Of a DNA stretch of 34,963 nucleotides, positions 1-7,300 are shown in pieces. Each line of letters opens with the position of its first letter. Within the stretch, counting starts at the first letter, position 1. The notes beneath the pieces were generated by a model. That model worked only from the letters and a program-made list of their open reading frames with translations. It made no database searches and was not told the DNA's origin. Source of the DNA: Sulfuricurvum sp. (GTDB lineage Bacteria > Campylobacterota > Campylobacteria > Campylobacterales > Sulfurimonadaceae); NCBI GenBank assembly GCA_003245815.1, contig QKCD01000004.1, forward strand, positions 1-34,963, in the 5' to 3' direction. The position numbers and the translations under genes are program-made.

Positions 1-51
1 CAAGGTCATTGACCACAAAACACCCCGTACAAATTGAACCGATTGCTTCAT
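1..51 (-). CDS. Start of an unidentified protein, cut by the window edge
   Basis: Only the first 17 codons are present, reading MKQSVQFVRGVLWSMTL. The ATG at base 51 is preceded on the minus strand by a strong ribosome binding site, AAGGAGGAATCG, which makes this a convincing gene start. The positive N-terminus followed by hydrophobic residues could be the beginning of a signal peptide or membrane anchor, but too little is visible to say. The gene has a long AT-rich leader holding a palindrome at a candidate -10 element. The function cannot be told from this fragment. Confidence 0.6.
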   Translation of the reverse strand, partial: MKQSVQFVRGVLWSMTL

Positions 52-383
52 CGATTCCTCCTTCTTCACGTGTTGTTGATTTAAAATCGTGATGTCACAC
101 TAGTGCTACATAACGCATTATGTATAAATATATTAAATGGATAGCAAGCAGTGTGTTTTTTCCCTACATATCAACTGGGCCCAATTATTTTCCCATTTAC
201 CTTTGATTTACCTTTATGGCAGTTTAAAATAAAAGAAATAGATCGGAAAGCTAATTTTCGGCTCTGTTACCCGCGTGATGCTCTGATTAACGTATTGAGC
301 GTGCACTGCATAAACAGCGTAAAAAGAGTGCGGTCCGGCCTGGAAATATCACAAAAATGCCATATTATAAGGTATTCGTGAGA
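52..383. other. AT-rich non-coding stretch, probable leader of the leftward gene
   Basis: This stretch is clearly richer in A and T than the rest of the window. It holds an 18-base palindrome (107-124), a perfect 10-base direct repeat ATTTACCTTT at 195-204 and 206-215, and a minus-strand TATAAT at 369-364 that could be a distal promoter for the gene starting at base 51. A 76-codon plus-strand reading frame at 151-381 has no recognisable motif, no good ribosome binding site and atypical composition, so I do not call it a gene. Foreign origin is possible but not shown. Confidence 0.45.
107..124. promoter_or_regulatory. Palindromic operator candidate at a leftward promoter
   Basis: The sequence TACATAACGCATTATGTA is a perfect 7-base inverted repeat around CGCA. 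On the minus strand it contains TACATAAT, a plausible -10 element, with AT-rich sequence upstream, about 55-70 bases ahead of the start codon at base 51. A symmetric site over a -10 box is typical of a dimeric repressor operator. The binding protein is unknown. Confidence 0.4.
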
Positions 384-542
384 TTACACCGCAATGCCAT
401 TAACGATAATGCCTCCCGCGATGACGTCGATAACACATATAAAAGAGTCTTCTTTGTCACGGTTTTGAGCATCCATATTTTTTATAGCGTTCAAAGCCTC
501 CCTTGCAATATCTCGTTTTGCACCTAGTGGATGGCCGGACAC
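384..542 (-). pseudogene. Possible small gene or gene remnant next to comF
   Basis: A minus-strand reading frame of 52 codons starts at a GTG and ends in TAA. Its product begins VSGHPLGAKRDIAREALNAI and ends VIAGGIIVNGIAV. It has protein-like character: an amphipathic, charged first half and a hydrophobic, glycine-containing end. I do not recognise it. There is no good ribosome binding site before the GTG. It lies in the same reading frame as the 3' half of comF, separated by two TGA stops and a short spacer, so it could be a decayed C-terminus or an unrelated remnant. Chance cannot be excluded. Confidence 0.25.
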
Positions 543-569
543 CCACCATCAATCAACAGCGTTAGCGGG

Positions 570-1150
570 TCAGGTGTGTTTCCCGGCATGCGCCAGGGTG
601 AGGCAAAAGAGGACCGTTTTGCCGTGACGGTGCAGCGTCTCTGCGGCCTGGGTCAGGGTCAGTCCCGTGGTCATCACATCATCGACAAGGATCACCTCCT
701 TTTCCGGAAAGGGGTGGTAGGTAAAACGGCGGGGGTGCAGGAGGCGGTATTGATAGCTCTGGCCGGAATAGGTGTCGGAGTTGCCCGCACGCAAGCGGCC
801 GAAATAGGGTTTGATGTCCGAACTCCGCAGCGTCCGCGCCAGCAGCGCCGTGTGGGCGTAACCGTGGCGCGCGTGATCGTCAACCCCTACGGCGGCCACC
901 CTCTCCCCATGCCGGAACTGCCGGGCAAAACGGCCCATGCTCTCATCGGCGAGGATCCGGTAGATATAGTAGCCCAGCTCCCCGTATGCTTGGTCAGCAG
1001 CAGCGGTTCGATCTCATCGTAGCGGTAAAAGGCGTAGACAGGAATGTGGCCAAGGATACGGCGGGTATGGAGTGAGGGGGAGAGATATTCGTCGCGGCAG
1101 TGGCGACAGATATGCGTGAGCGACCAGCTCCCGCATATCATGCAGCGCAT
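570..1150 (-). pseudogene. comF: ComF-like amidophosphoribosyltransferase, frameshifted
   Basis: ComF proteins are phosphoribosyltransferase-like proteins linked to natural transformation. The N-terminal part, from ATG 1150, carries two CxxC zinc-binding pairs (MRCMICG and ICRHCRD). The C-terminal part carries the PRPP-binding motif VILVDDVMTTGLTL. The two parts lie in different frames. The N-terminal frame runs to KHTG around base 983, while the natural continuation GELGYYIYRILADESMGRF lies one base off. One extra base in the C run at 980-983 would restore a continuous protein of about 193 residues, normal for the family. So this is either a true inactivating deletion or a homopolymer sequencing error. 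It starts 9 bases after lepA and is probably cotranscribed with it. The final domain is intact. Confidence 0.8.
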
Positions 1151-1159
1151 GGAAGCTTC

Positions 1160-2956
1160 CTAATCCATTTTGAGGACGGACATAAAGGCTTCCTGGGGAA
1201 GCTGGACCTTGCCGATCGCCTTCATCCGCTTTTTGCCCGCTTTCTGCTTCTCGAGCAGCTTGCGTTTACGGGTGATGTCCCCCCCGTAACACTTGGCGGT
1301 AACGTTTTTGCCCATCGACTTGACCGTCTCGCGGGCGATGATCTTGTTGCCGACCGAAGCCTGCACCGCGACCTCGAAGAGCTGGCGCGGGATGAGCTCT
1401 TTCATACTCTTGACCAAAATGCGCCCGCGGTTTTCCGCCTGTTGACGCGGTACGATGACCGAAAGGGCATCGACGATGTCGCCGGCGACACGAACGTCGA
1501 GTTTCACAAGGTCGCCTTCGCGGAAACCGCAGGGGTCGTAGTCGAAGCTTGCGTACCCTTTGGAAATGGACTTGAGCTTGTCGTAGAAGTCGACGACGAT
1601 CTCGTTCATCGGCAGGGAGTACTCCAGCATGACCCGCGCTTCATTAAGGTAGTCCATCTTCTCCTGGATACCGCGCTTGTTCATCAGCAGGGTGATAATG
1701 TTCCCCAGGTAATCCGTCGGCGTAATGACCGTCGCTTTGACGTAGGGTTCCTCGATGCGTTCGATGTTGTTGACCGGCGGCAGTTCGGAGGGGTTATGCA
1801 CTTCGACCATCGTACCGTCAGTCAGGTAGACGTTGTAGACGACGGAGGGGGCCGTGGCGATCAGGTCAAGGTCGAACTCACGTTCGAGACGTTCCTTGAT
1901 GACCTCCATGTGCAGCATTCCCAAAAAGCCGACGCGAAAACCGAAGCCCAGTGCGATAGAGGTCTCCGGTTCGTAGCTGAGCGAACTGTCGTTGAGCTTG
2001 AGCTTGTCCAGGGCGTCGCGCAGCTCTTCGAACTTGTCAGTGTCGATCGGGTAGAGCCCGGCGAAGACGAAGGGTTTGGCCGGCTCGTAGTCGCCGACCG
2101 GCTCGGCCGTCGGGTTCTTCGCATCGGTGATCGTATCGCCGACGCGCACGGAACCGACATCCTTGAGACCCAGCACGACGATGCCGATCTCGCCGCTCTT
2201 GATCGCCGGCGTCTTCTGACGCTTAAGCGGGTGCGGGTACATCAGGTCGAGCACCTCGTGACGTTCGTTGTTGCTCATCAGCTTGACAAGCTGGTTCTTC
2301 GTAATTTCGCCATCGAACACGCGCACCAGTGCCAGGGCACCCAGGTAGGGGTCGAACCAGGAGTCGTAGATAATCGCCTTCGTCGGTGCCTTCGGGTCCC
2401 CCTCGGGCGCCGGGATGCGGTCGACGATGGCGTCAAGCAATTCGCGGATGCCGATTCCCGCCTTCGCCGAGACCTTCAAAGCGTCCGTCGCGTCGATGCC
2501 GATACTCGCCTCGATCTCCTCGGCGACCCGGTCCGGGTCGGCGGCGGGGAGGTCGATCTTATTGATGACCGGCAGCAGCTCCAAGTCGTTCTCCAGCGCC
2601 AGGTAGACGTTGGCGATCGTCTGCGCTTCGACCCCCTGCGCCGCGTCGACGATCAGCAGTGCCCCGTCGGAGGAGGCAAGCGACTTGCTCACTTCGTAGC
2701 TGAAGTCGACGTGACCCGGGGTGTCGATCAGGTTGAGGATGTAGTGTTCCCCGTCCTTGACGTAGTCAAGACGCACACTCTGGGCCTTGATCGTGATGCC
2801 GCGCTCCTGCTCGATATCCATCGTGTCCATCATCTGAGACTTCAGCTCGCGGTCGGTGACCGCGCCGCACTCCTGGATGATACGGTCGGCCAGCGTACTC
2901 TTGCCGTGGTCGATATGGGCGATAATGGAGAAGTTCCGAATGTTCGAAAGTTTCAT
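1160..2956 (-). CDS. lepA: Elongation factor 4 (LepA), ribosome-associated GTPase
   Basis: A translational GTPase that acts on the 70S ribosome, where it is linked to back-translocation and 30S assembly. The 598-residue length is the family norm. The GTPase motifs are AHIDHGKST near residue 13, DTPGHVDF, and NKIDLP. The C-terminal half holds the LepA-specific part, and the protein ends in a lysine-rich tail ([20 protein letters not shown]). The ATG at 2956 has the ribosome binding site GAGGAA 5 bases upstream. The leader holds the near-palindrome CCCCTTTTAAAATGGGG and a possible -10. comF follows at 9 bases. Confidence 0.97.
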   Translation of the reverse strand: MKLSNIRNFSIIAHIDHGKSTLADRIIQECGAVTDRELKSQMMDTMDIEQERGITIKAQSVRLDYVKDGEHYILNLIDTPGHVDFSYEVSKSLASSDGALLIVDAAQGVEAQTIANVYLALENDLELLPVINKIDLPAADPDRVAEEIEASIGIDATDALKVSAKAGIGIRELLDAIVDRIPAPEGDPKAPTKAIIYDSWFDPYLGALALVRVFDGEITKNQLVKLMSNNERHEVLDLMYPHPLKRQKTPAIKSGEIGIVVLGLKDVGSVRVGDTITDAKNPTAEPVGDYEPAKPFVFAGLYPIDTDKFEELRDALDKLKLNDSSLSYEPETSIALGFGFRVGFLGMLHMEVIKERLEREFDLDLIATAPSVVYNVYLTDGTMVEVHNPSELPPVNNIERIEEPYVKATVITPTDYLGNIITLLMNKRGIQEKMDYLNEARVMLEYSLPMNEIVVDFYDKLKSISKGYASFDYDPCGFREGDLVKLDVRVAGDIVDALSVIVPRQQAENRGRILVKSMKELIPRQLFEVAVQASVGNKIIARETVKSMGKNVTAKCYGGDITRKRKLLEKQKAGKKRMKAIGKVQLPQEAFMSVLKMD

Positions 2957-2968
2957 TGAATTCCTCGT

Positions 2969-2985
2969 CCCCTTTTAAAATGGGG
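2969..2985. promoter_or_regulatory. Near-palindrome just upstream of the lepA ribosome binding site
   Basis: CCCCTTTTAAAATGGGG is symmetric apart from one inserted T. It lies directly before the GAGGAA of lepA and just after a possible minus-strand -10 (TATATT, near 3003-2998). It could be an operator or form a CCCC/GGGG stem in the leader. Its role is unknown. Confidence 0.3.
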
Positions 2986-3098
2986 AAATCGTGTGAAATA
3001 TATTGCAGTCATCACACTCGATCAGGACATGAAAGAAGAAGTGCGGTTCACTGCACGCGAGCCTTTCGCTAAGGAGTTCTGCTCGTCAGAGTAAAACT

Positions 3099-3136
3099 CG
3101 GCGATAACGTAGCTCATGCGTTACCAAAAATCGCCG
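3099..3136. repeat. Inverted repeat with nested stem
   Basis: CGGCGAT at 3099-3105 pairs with ATCGCCG at 3130-3136. An inner TAACG/CGTTA stem (3105-3109 with 3119-3123) shares base 3105 with the outer one. On the minus strand the structure lies in the middle of the prs-lepA spacer. Confidence 0.5.
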
Positions 3137-3148
3137 GGCTCCTATCTC

Positions 3149-3164
3149 GGCCCCGGATGGGGCC
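3149..3164. repeat. GC hairpin with four-base loop
   Basis: GGCCCC-GGAT-GGGGCC forms a perfect 6-base-pair stem of G-C pairs. It has no adjacent T run on either strand, so it is not a canonical terminator. It is part of the structured prs-lepA spacer. Confidence 0.5.
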
Positions 3165-3194
3165 AGCTTTAGTGCCACAGCGGCCACGTGTGTT

Positions 3195-3215
3195 CAGTGC
3201 CATTGGTTAGCACTG
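3195..3215. repeat. Inverted repeat with an alternative partner
   Basis: CAGTGC (3195-3200) pairs with GCACTG (3210-3215). The right arm can instead pair with CAGTG at 3223-3227, which overlaps the arm of the next hairpin (3225-3249). The stems are therefore mutually exclusive, as in attenuators or riboswitch-like RNAs. No ligand or regulator is suggested by the sequence. Confidence 0.4.
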
Positions 3216-3224
3216 GATAGCGCA

Positions 3225-3249
3225 GTGAGACGGGCTATGCTCGTCTCAC
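3225..3249. terminator. Strong hairpin 3 bases after the prs stop
   Basis: GTGAGACG (3225-3232) pairs perfectly with CGTCTCAC (3242-3249). Three further pairs including one G-T close a TAT loop, giving an 11-base-pair stem. Its place directly behind the prs stop codon suggests a transcript end or a 3' stability element. There is no T run, so it is not a textbook intrinsic terminator. Confidence 0.45.
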
Positions 3250-3252
3250 GGG

Positions 3253-4182
3253 TTAACTAAAGAGGCTATTGACGCTCTCGTTGTGGTAGACGCGGCGGAT
3301 AACCTCCGCGAAAAGCGGCGCCACCGTCAGGACCTTGATCTTCTTGCTCTCCCCTTTAAGTTCCAGGGAGTTCGTCACGACCAGTTCATCAAGCTCACCG
3401 TTGTTGATATTGTCGTAGGCTTTACCGCTGAGTACCGGGTGTGTCGCACAGGCCATGACCGACGTCGCCCCCTTGGCCTTCAGCGCCGCGGCCGCCTTGA
3501 CCATCGTACCCGCCGTGTCAACCATGTCGTCGATCATGATGACATCCTTGCCGGTTACGTCACCGATGATGTTCATCACCTCCGACTCATTCGCCTTCTC
3601 ACGGCGTTTGTCGACGATGACCATCTCGAGCCCCATCTTCTTCGCGAAGTAGCGGGCCCGTGCCACGCCGCCGATATCCGGGGAGGCGATGATGGGATTG
3701 GGCAGGTTCTTGCTCTGGACGTACTCCTGGAAGATGATGGAGCCGTAGAGATTGTCGACCGGAATGTCGAAGAAGCCCTGAATCTGCCCAGCGTGGAGGT
3801 CGATCGTCACGACACGGTCGATGCCCGCCGTCTCGTACATGTCCGCGACGAGCTTGGCGGTGATCGGAACCCGAGGCGCCGCCTTGCGGTCCTGACGGGC
3901 ATAGCCGAAGTAGGGTACGACGGCCGTGATGGAGCTCGCAGAAGAACGGCGCAGAGCGTCAGTCATGATCAGCAGCTCCATCAGATTGTCATTCGACGGC
4001 GCACCGGTGGACTGGATAATAAAAACGTCGCGGCCGCGGACGCTCTCGGCGATTTGGACGGAGATTTCCCCGTCACTGAAACGTTTGACGTCCGCCTTGC
4101 TGAGGGGAACGTCGAGGCTCTTGCACACTTCCTGTGCAAACGCTTTCGAAGCACTACCGGCAAAAATCTTGTATCCGCGCAT
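3253..4182 (-). CDS. prs: Ribose-phosphate pyrophosphokinase (PRPP synthetase)
   Basis: Makes PRPP from ribose 5-phosphate and ATP in the cytoplasm, feeding purine, pyrimidine, histidine, tryptophan and NAD synthesis. From ATG 4182 the protein is 309 residues and begins MRGYKIFAGSASKAFA, the usual family length. Visible motifs are RFSDGEISVQI, PYFGYARQDRK, TIDLHAGQIQGFF and the PRPP-binding loop VIMIDDMVDTAGTM. A longer frame begins at TTG 4200, but the ATG at 4182 has AAGGAA 4 bases upstream and fits the family start. A good -10 (TATAAT) lies 30 bases before it, and a strong hairpin follows the stop. Confidence 0.97.
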   Translation of the reverse strand: MRGYKIFAGSASKAFAQEVCKSLDVPLSKADVKRFSDGEISVQIAESVRGRDVFIIQSTGAPSNDNLMELLIMTDALRRSSASSITAVVPYFGYARQDRKAAPRVPITAKLVADMYETAGIDRVVTIDLHAGQIQGFFDIPVDNLYGSIIFQEYVQSKNLPNPIIASPDIGGVARARYFAKKMGLEMVIVDKRREKANESEVMNIIGDVTGKDVIMIDDMVDTAGTMVKAAAALKAKGATSVMACATHPVLSGKAYDNINNGELDELVVTNSLELKGESKKIKVLTVAPLFAEVIRRVYHNESVNSLFS

Positions 4183-4212
4183 GGGTTTCCTTGGGGGCAA
4201 AGTATTATCGGA

Positions 4213-4218
4213 ATTATA
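4213..4218 (-). promoter_or_regulatory. -10 element of the prs promoter
   Basis: On the minus strand the sequence reads CGCTATAATTCCG, a perfect TATAAT. Transcription would begin near base 4206 and give a leader of about 24 bases before the ATG. A clear -35 box is not seen, which is normal for sigma-70 promoters of Campylobacterota. Confidence 0.65.
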
Positions 4219-4301
4219 GCGTGTGAAGTTTGAGAAGGGATTAAAGAACGGGAGAGATAGATGCGACTCCCGTGCAGCTGTTCCCCCGGTGCCCGTCGAG
4301 A

Positions 4302-4340
4302 GGCCCGGGAAAATAGTCCGGCCCCCTATTGGGGGACCGT
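4302..4340 (-). terminator. Possible terminator of the large lipoprotein gene
   Basis: On the minus strand CGGTCCCC and GGGGGCCG form an 8-base-pair stem (one G-T pair) around CAATA. It overlaps the last codons and the TAG stop. It is followed by GACTATTTTCCC, a weak T run. The stem is strong and the tail poor, so the call is tentative. Confidence 0.35.
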
Positions 4341-7300
4341 AAACGGTCCGTTCTGTGTGATCCGCGTAAAGACGATAGGTTCGCTGCTACCTTCAGGAGT
4401 GATCATCAACGTGTTGCTGTCGGTGAAGCTCACCGTGGCCGTCATCAACGGGTTAACCCCGTAATCACCGTTGCTGTCACCGGCGACGGTATCACATCCG
4501 CTCGGATCCAATTCCGTACATACGGCGCTGAAATCCGTTGCCGCATCCGCCGTCATCGTGACCGTACCACCGTTGACGACGTAGGTGCCGAACTCCGTCA
4601 TGTTGTTTTTACCGCCATCCGAATTGGTTGTCGCCGACCAGGTTGTCTCCTGTGAGGAGTCGACGTCCGCCAACATATAGTTGCCGGCACCGTCGAGCAC
4701 CATGGCGACAAAACTGAAGTTGCCGTCAGGCGATTCGGTGTAATTGGCGATCCACGCCCCCGCTTCTGCACCGTTGCTGAGCCGCGTCGCATTGACCTCG
4801 CCCGGGTCCGTAATGCCACCACAGCCGTAAACTTCGGCAAAGAGCGCCGTACCGTCACCGTTGTCGGTCATCGTACCGCAGGTCGCCGTATCTCCGGCAT
4901 TGGTGTTGATAAACGGTTCGGCAAGGGTAAAGGCACCGTTGTTGAGGGTGTAACTTCCTACTTCAACGCCGCCGATCAGTCCCTCCATACCCAGCATCTG
5001 CTGCGTCATGAAGTAGTGTGCGTTGTCGACGACGATAAGCAGTGCAGCGAACGGTACGGCATTCCCCAGACTATCCTCACCGGCAACAGCCCAGGCTCCG
5101 ACGATGGAGGCATCGTTCGGTGTCACCGCATTCGAAGACGTAAAATGCTCCTCGACCGCCGCCTTGATGGCGTTCTGCGCATCAAGGTTCCCCTGAAGGT
5201 CCTCTTCATCGACCACAAAGTCACTCATGGCATCCTGATACTCGACCATATAGACCGTACCGTTGTAGAGTGTCGCCGATACGGTGCCGTAACGCGTATA
5301 GGATGCGTAATTGGGGGCGCTCAGAGACAGATTGGCGAAGACCGTCAGGGTACCGCCCTCCTGGCCCGGAAGGTAACCGGCTTCCCAGGTACCGACGACG
5401 GTACTGCTGGCGTCGGTCGTGACAAGGTTGCCCGTCATGCCTGCACTCAGTGTTCCTACCGTGCCTTCGGCCCGTACACCGACCTGGTTGATCTCATCCC
5501 AGTAGAAGGGGTAACCGGAATTCATACACGCTTCGATAGTGGTAAAGGGCGCTTGGCTGTTTGACCAGTCCACAGGCTGCCAGGCCAGCGTGTAGCGTTC
5601 CACCGTCCGTTTGAAAGCCAGCATGTAGCGCTTGGCACCGGCACCGAAGGTGACGTTGATATCGTTCGTCAACGCGAATGTCACGCCTTCGAGGTCGATC
5701 ACGGAATCAACTTTCACCTCTTCGGTACCGTTGACAGTCATGACGGTTCCATCCGCACTGACCGTGTAGTTGCGTACACTGCTCTCCGGTGCCCAGACAC
5801 CGTCTTGAAGAATCATGTCCGGAGTCTCGGAAAACATGCTCCATGTTCCATCAGTCGGGTTGAACACCCCATCAACCACTTCGAGCGACCCTGCGTTAAG
5901 GGTAACCTGTTCGGCGACGTAACTTATCTGGCCTTCCTCCTCATCGACCCAGAAGCCGTAGACGACTTTGCCGTCATACCAAGTCATGTCGGAGACCGCG
6001 ACGGAAGAGACGTTGACACTGAATGTTTTCGTTGCCTGCAGCGACCCGTCGCTGGCCGTGACGGTGACCGTCGCCACACCGCTGGCGACCGGCGTGACCG
6101 TGATCGCCGCGCCGCTGACGGCGACTGTGGCGACACCTGTGTTGGATGAGACGGCACTGTAGGTGATCGTATCACCGTCGGCATCCGTCGCGTGCGCCGT
6201 GACAATGACCGGGGAACCGCTGTCGTTCAGCGCGATATTCGCCAGTGTATCCAGTACCGGTACATCGTTGACCGCGTTCACCGTGACGGAAACGGTGGCA
6301 CTGTTAGAGACGGCGCCGTCGTTATCCGCCACCGTGTAGGTGAAGCTGTCGGCCCCGTTGTAATCCGCCGCAGGCGTATAGGTGACGACACCGGTCGTCC
6401 CATTGACCGCCAGAGCACCGTGGGCCGCACCCGACGCCGAAACCGTGGTCGCGTCAATCGTACCGTCGCTGTCCGTGGCATGGGCGACGACGTCCACCTG
6501 CACGGCGCTGTCCTCGTCGGTGCTTACCGCGAAACCTTCCGCTACCGGAACGGCGGTCTGCGTGACCTCAAGGTTAAATGCGGCCAGAGTCGTCGTCGCC
6601 GTACCGTCCGTCACGGAGATGATGATTTCATGCGTGATACCGACGTTTGCCACTGTCGGCGTACCGCTGAGGGTACCCGTCGCCGTGTCGAACGCCGCCC
6701 ATGCCGGCAGGTTCACGATGCCGAAGGTCAGGGGATCGCCGTCCACATCCGCGGCCGTCGGCGTAAAGCTGTAGGCCGTTCCCTGCTTCACCGAGAGCGT
6801 CGGCAGACCGCTGATCGTCGGTGCGTCGTTGACGGCGGTGACCGTCAGGCTGACCGCCGCCGAGTCGCTGCGCCCCGTCGTATCGGTCAGGGTGTAGGTA
6901 AAGCTGTCGCTGCCGTTGAAGTTTGCTTCGGGCACGTAGGTAACCGTACCGTCGCTGTGGTAGGTCGCCGTACCGTGCGCAGGTGCGGCCAGAGGCGTGA
7001 CGGTGAGCGCGTCCCCGTTGCCGTCGCTGTCGTTGGCGAGGACGGCGACCGTGACGTTGCCGTCTTCGTCGAGGGTCGCGGCATCGTCGCCGGCGACCGG
7101 GGCATGCTCGTTGCGTCTGACGACGAGGTTGTAGGTACGGCTGTTGGTCACCTGGGCGTTATTGACCCGGGCTTTAAGCGCCACGTCGACATCGACCGTA
7201 TCGCTGCGGGTGACCGCTCCGGTCTCCGCGTTGACAGCCGCATGGTTCGACGACCAGGTCAGGTTCAGGTCGGCCGTGTTGAAGGGGGCCGCCGCCGGGT

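Larger units (their letters stand above)
2957..3252. other. Hairpin-rich spacer between prs and lepA
   Basis: These 296 bases hold no convincing gene but are packed with inverted repeats: 3225-3249, 3195-3215, 3149-3164, 3099-3136, 3041-3056 and 2969-2985. I looked for tmRNA, SRP RNA, RNase P RNA and tRNA signatures and saw none. A 31-codon minus-strand frame at 3117-3022 (MSYVIAEFYSDEQ...) has plausible codons but no ribosome binding site. The stretch could be a prs 3' untranslated region, a lepA leader or a small RNA gene. No hairpin is followed by a T run, so intrinsic termination is not evident. Confidence 0.5.

Noticed and set aside
195-215. Direct repeat ATTTACCTTT twice as an attachment site or CRISPR unit
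   Set aside because: Only two short adjacent copies in AT-rich sequence, no integrase, cas genes or spacers nearby.
151-381. A 76-codon plus-strand reading frame in the AT-rich left end
   Set aside because: No good ribosome binding site, no recognisable motif, and a composition like the surrounding non-coding sequence; likely chance.
980-983. Phase-variable homopolymer in comF
   Set aside because: Four Cs are far too few for slipped-strand switching, which needs runs of about eight or more.
1100-2959. A very long plus-strand frame opposite lepA, and similar long frames opposite mnmA, infB and others
   Set aside because: These are shadows of GC-rich genes: the opposite strands encode clear conserved proteins.
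2957-3252. tmRNA, SRP RNA, RNase P RNA or tRNA in the prs-lepA spacer
   Set aside because: I found no tag-peptide region, no GGAAGCAGC-type SRP loop, no conserved RNase P core and no T-loop/acceptor pairing.
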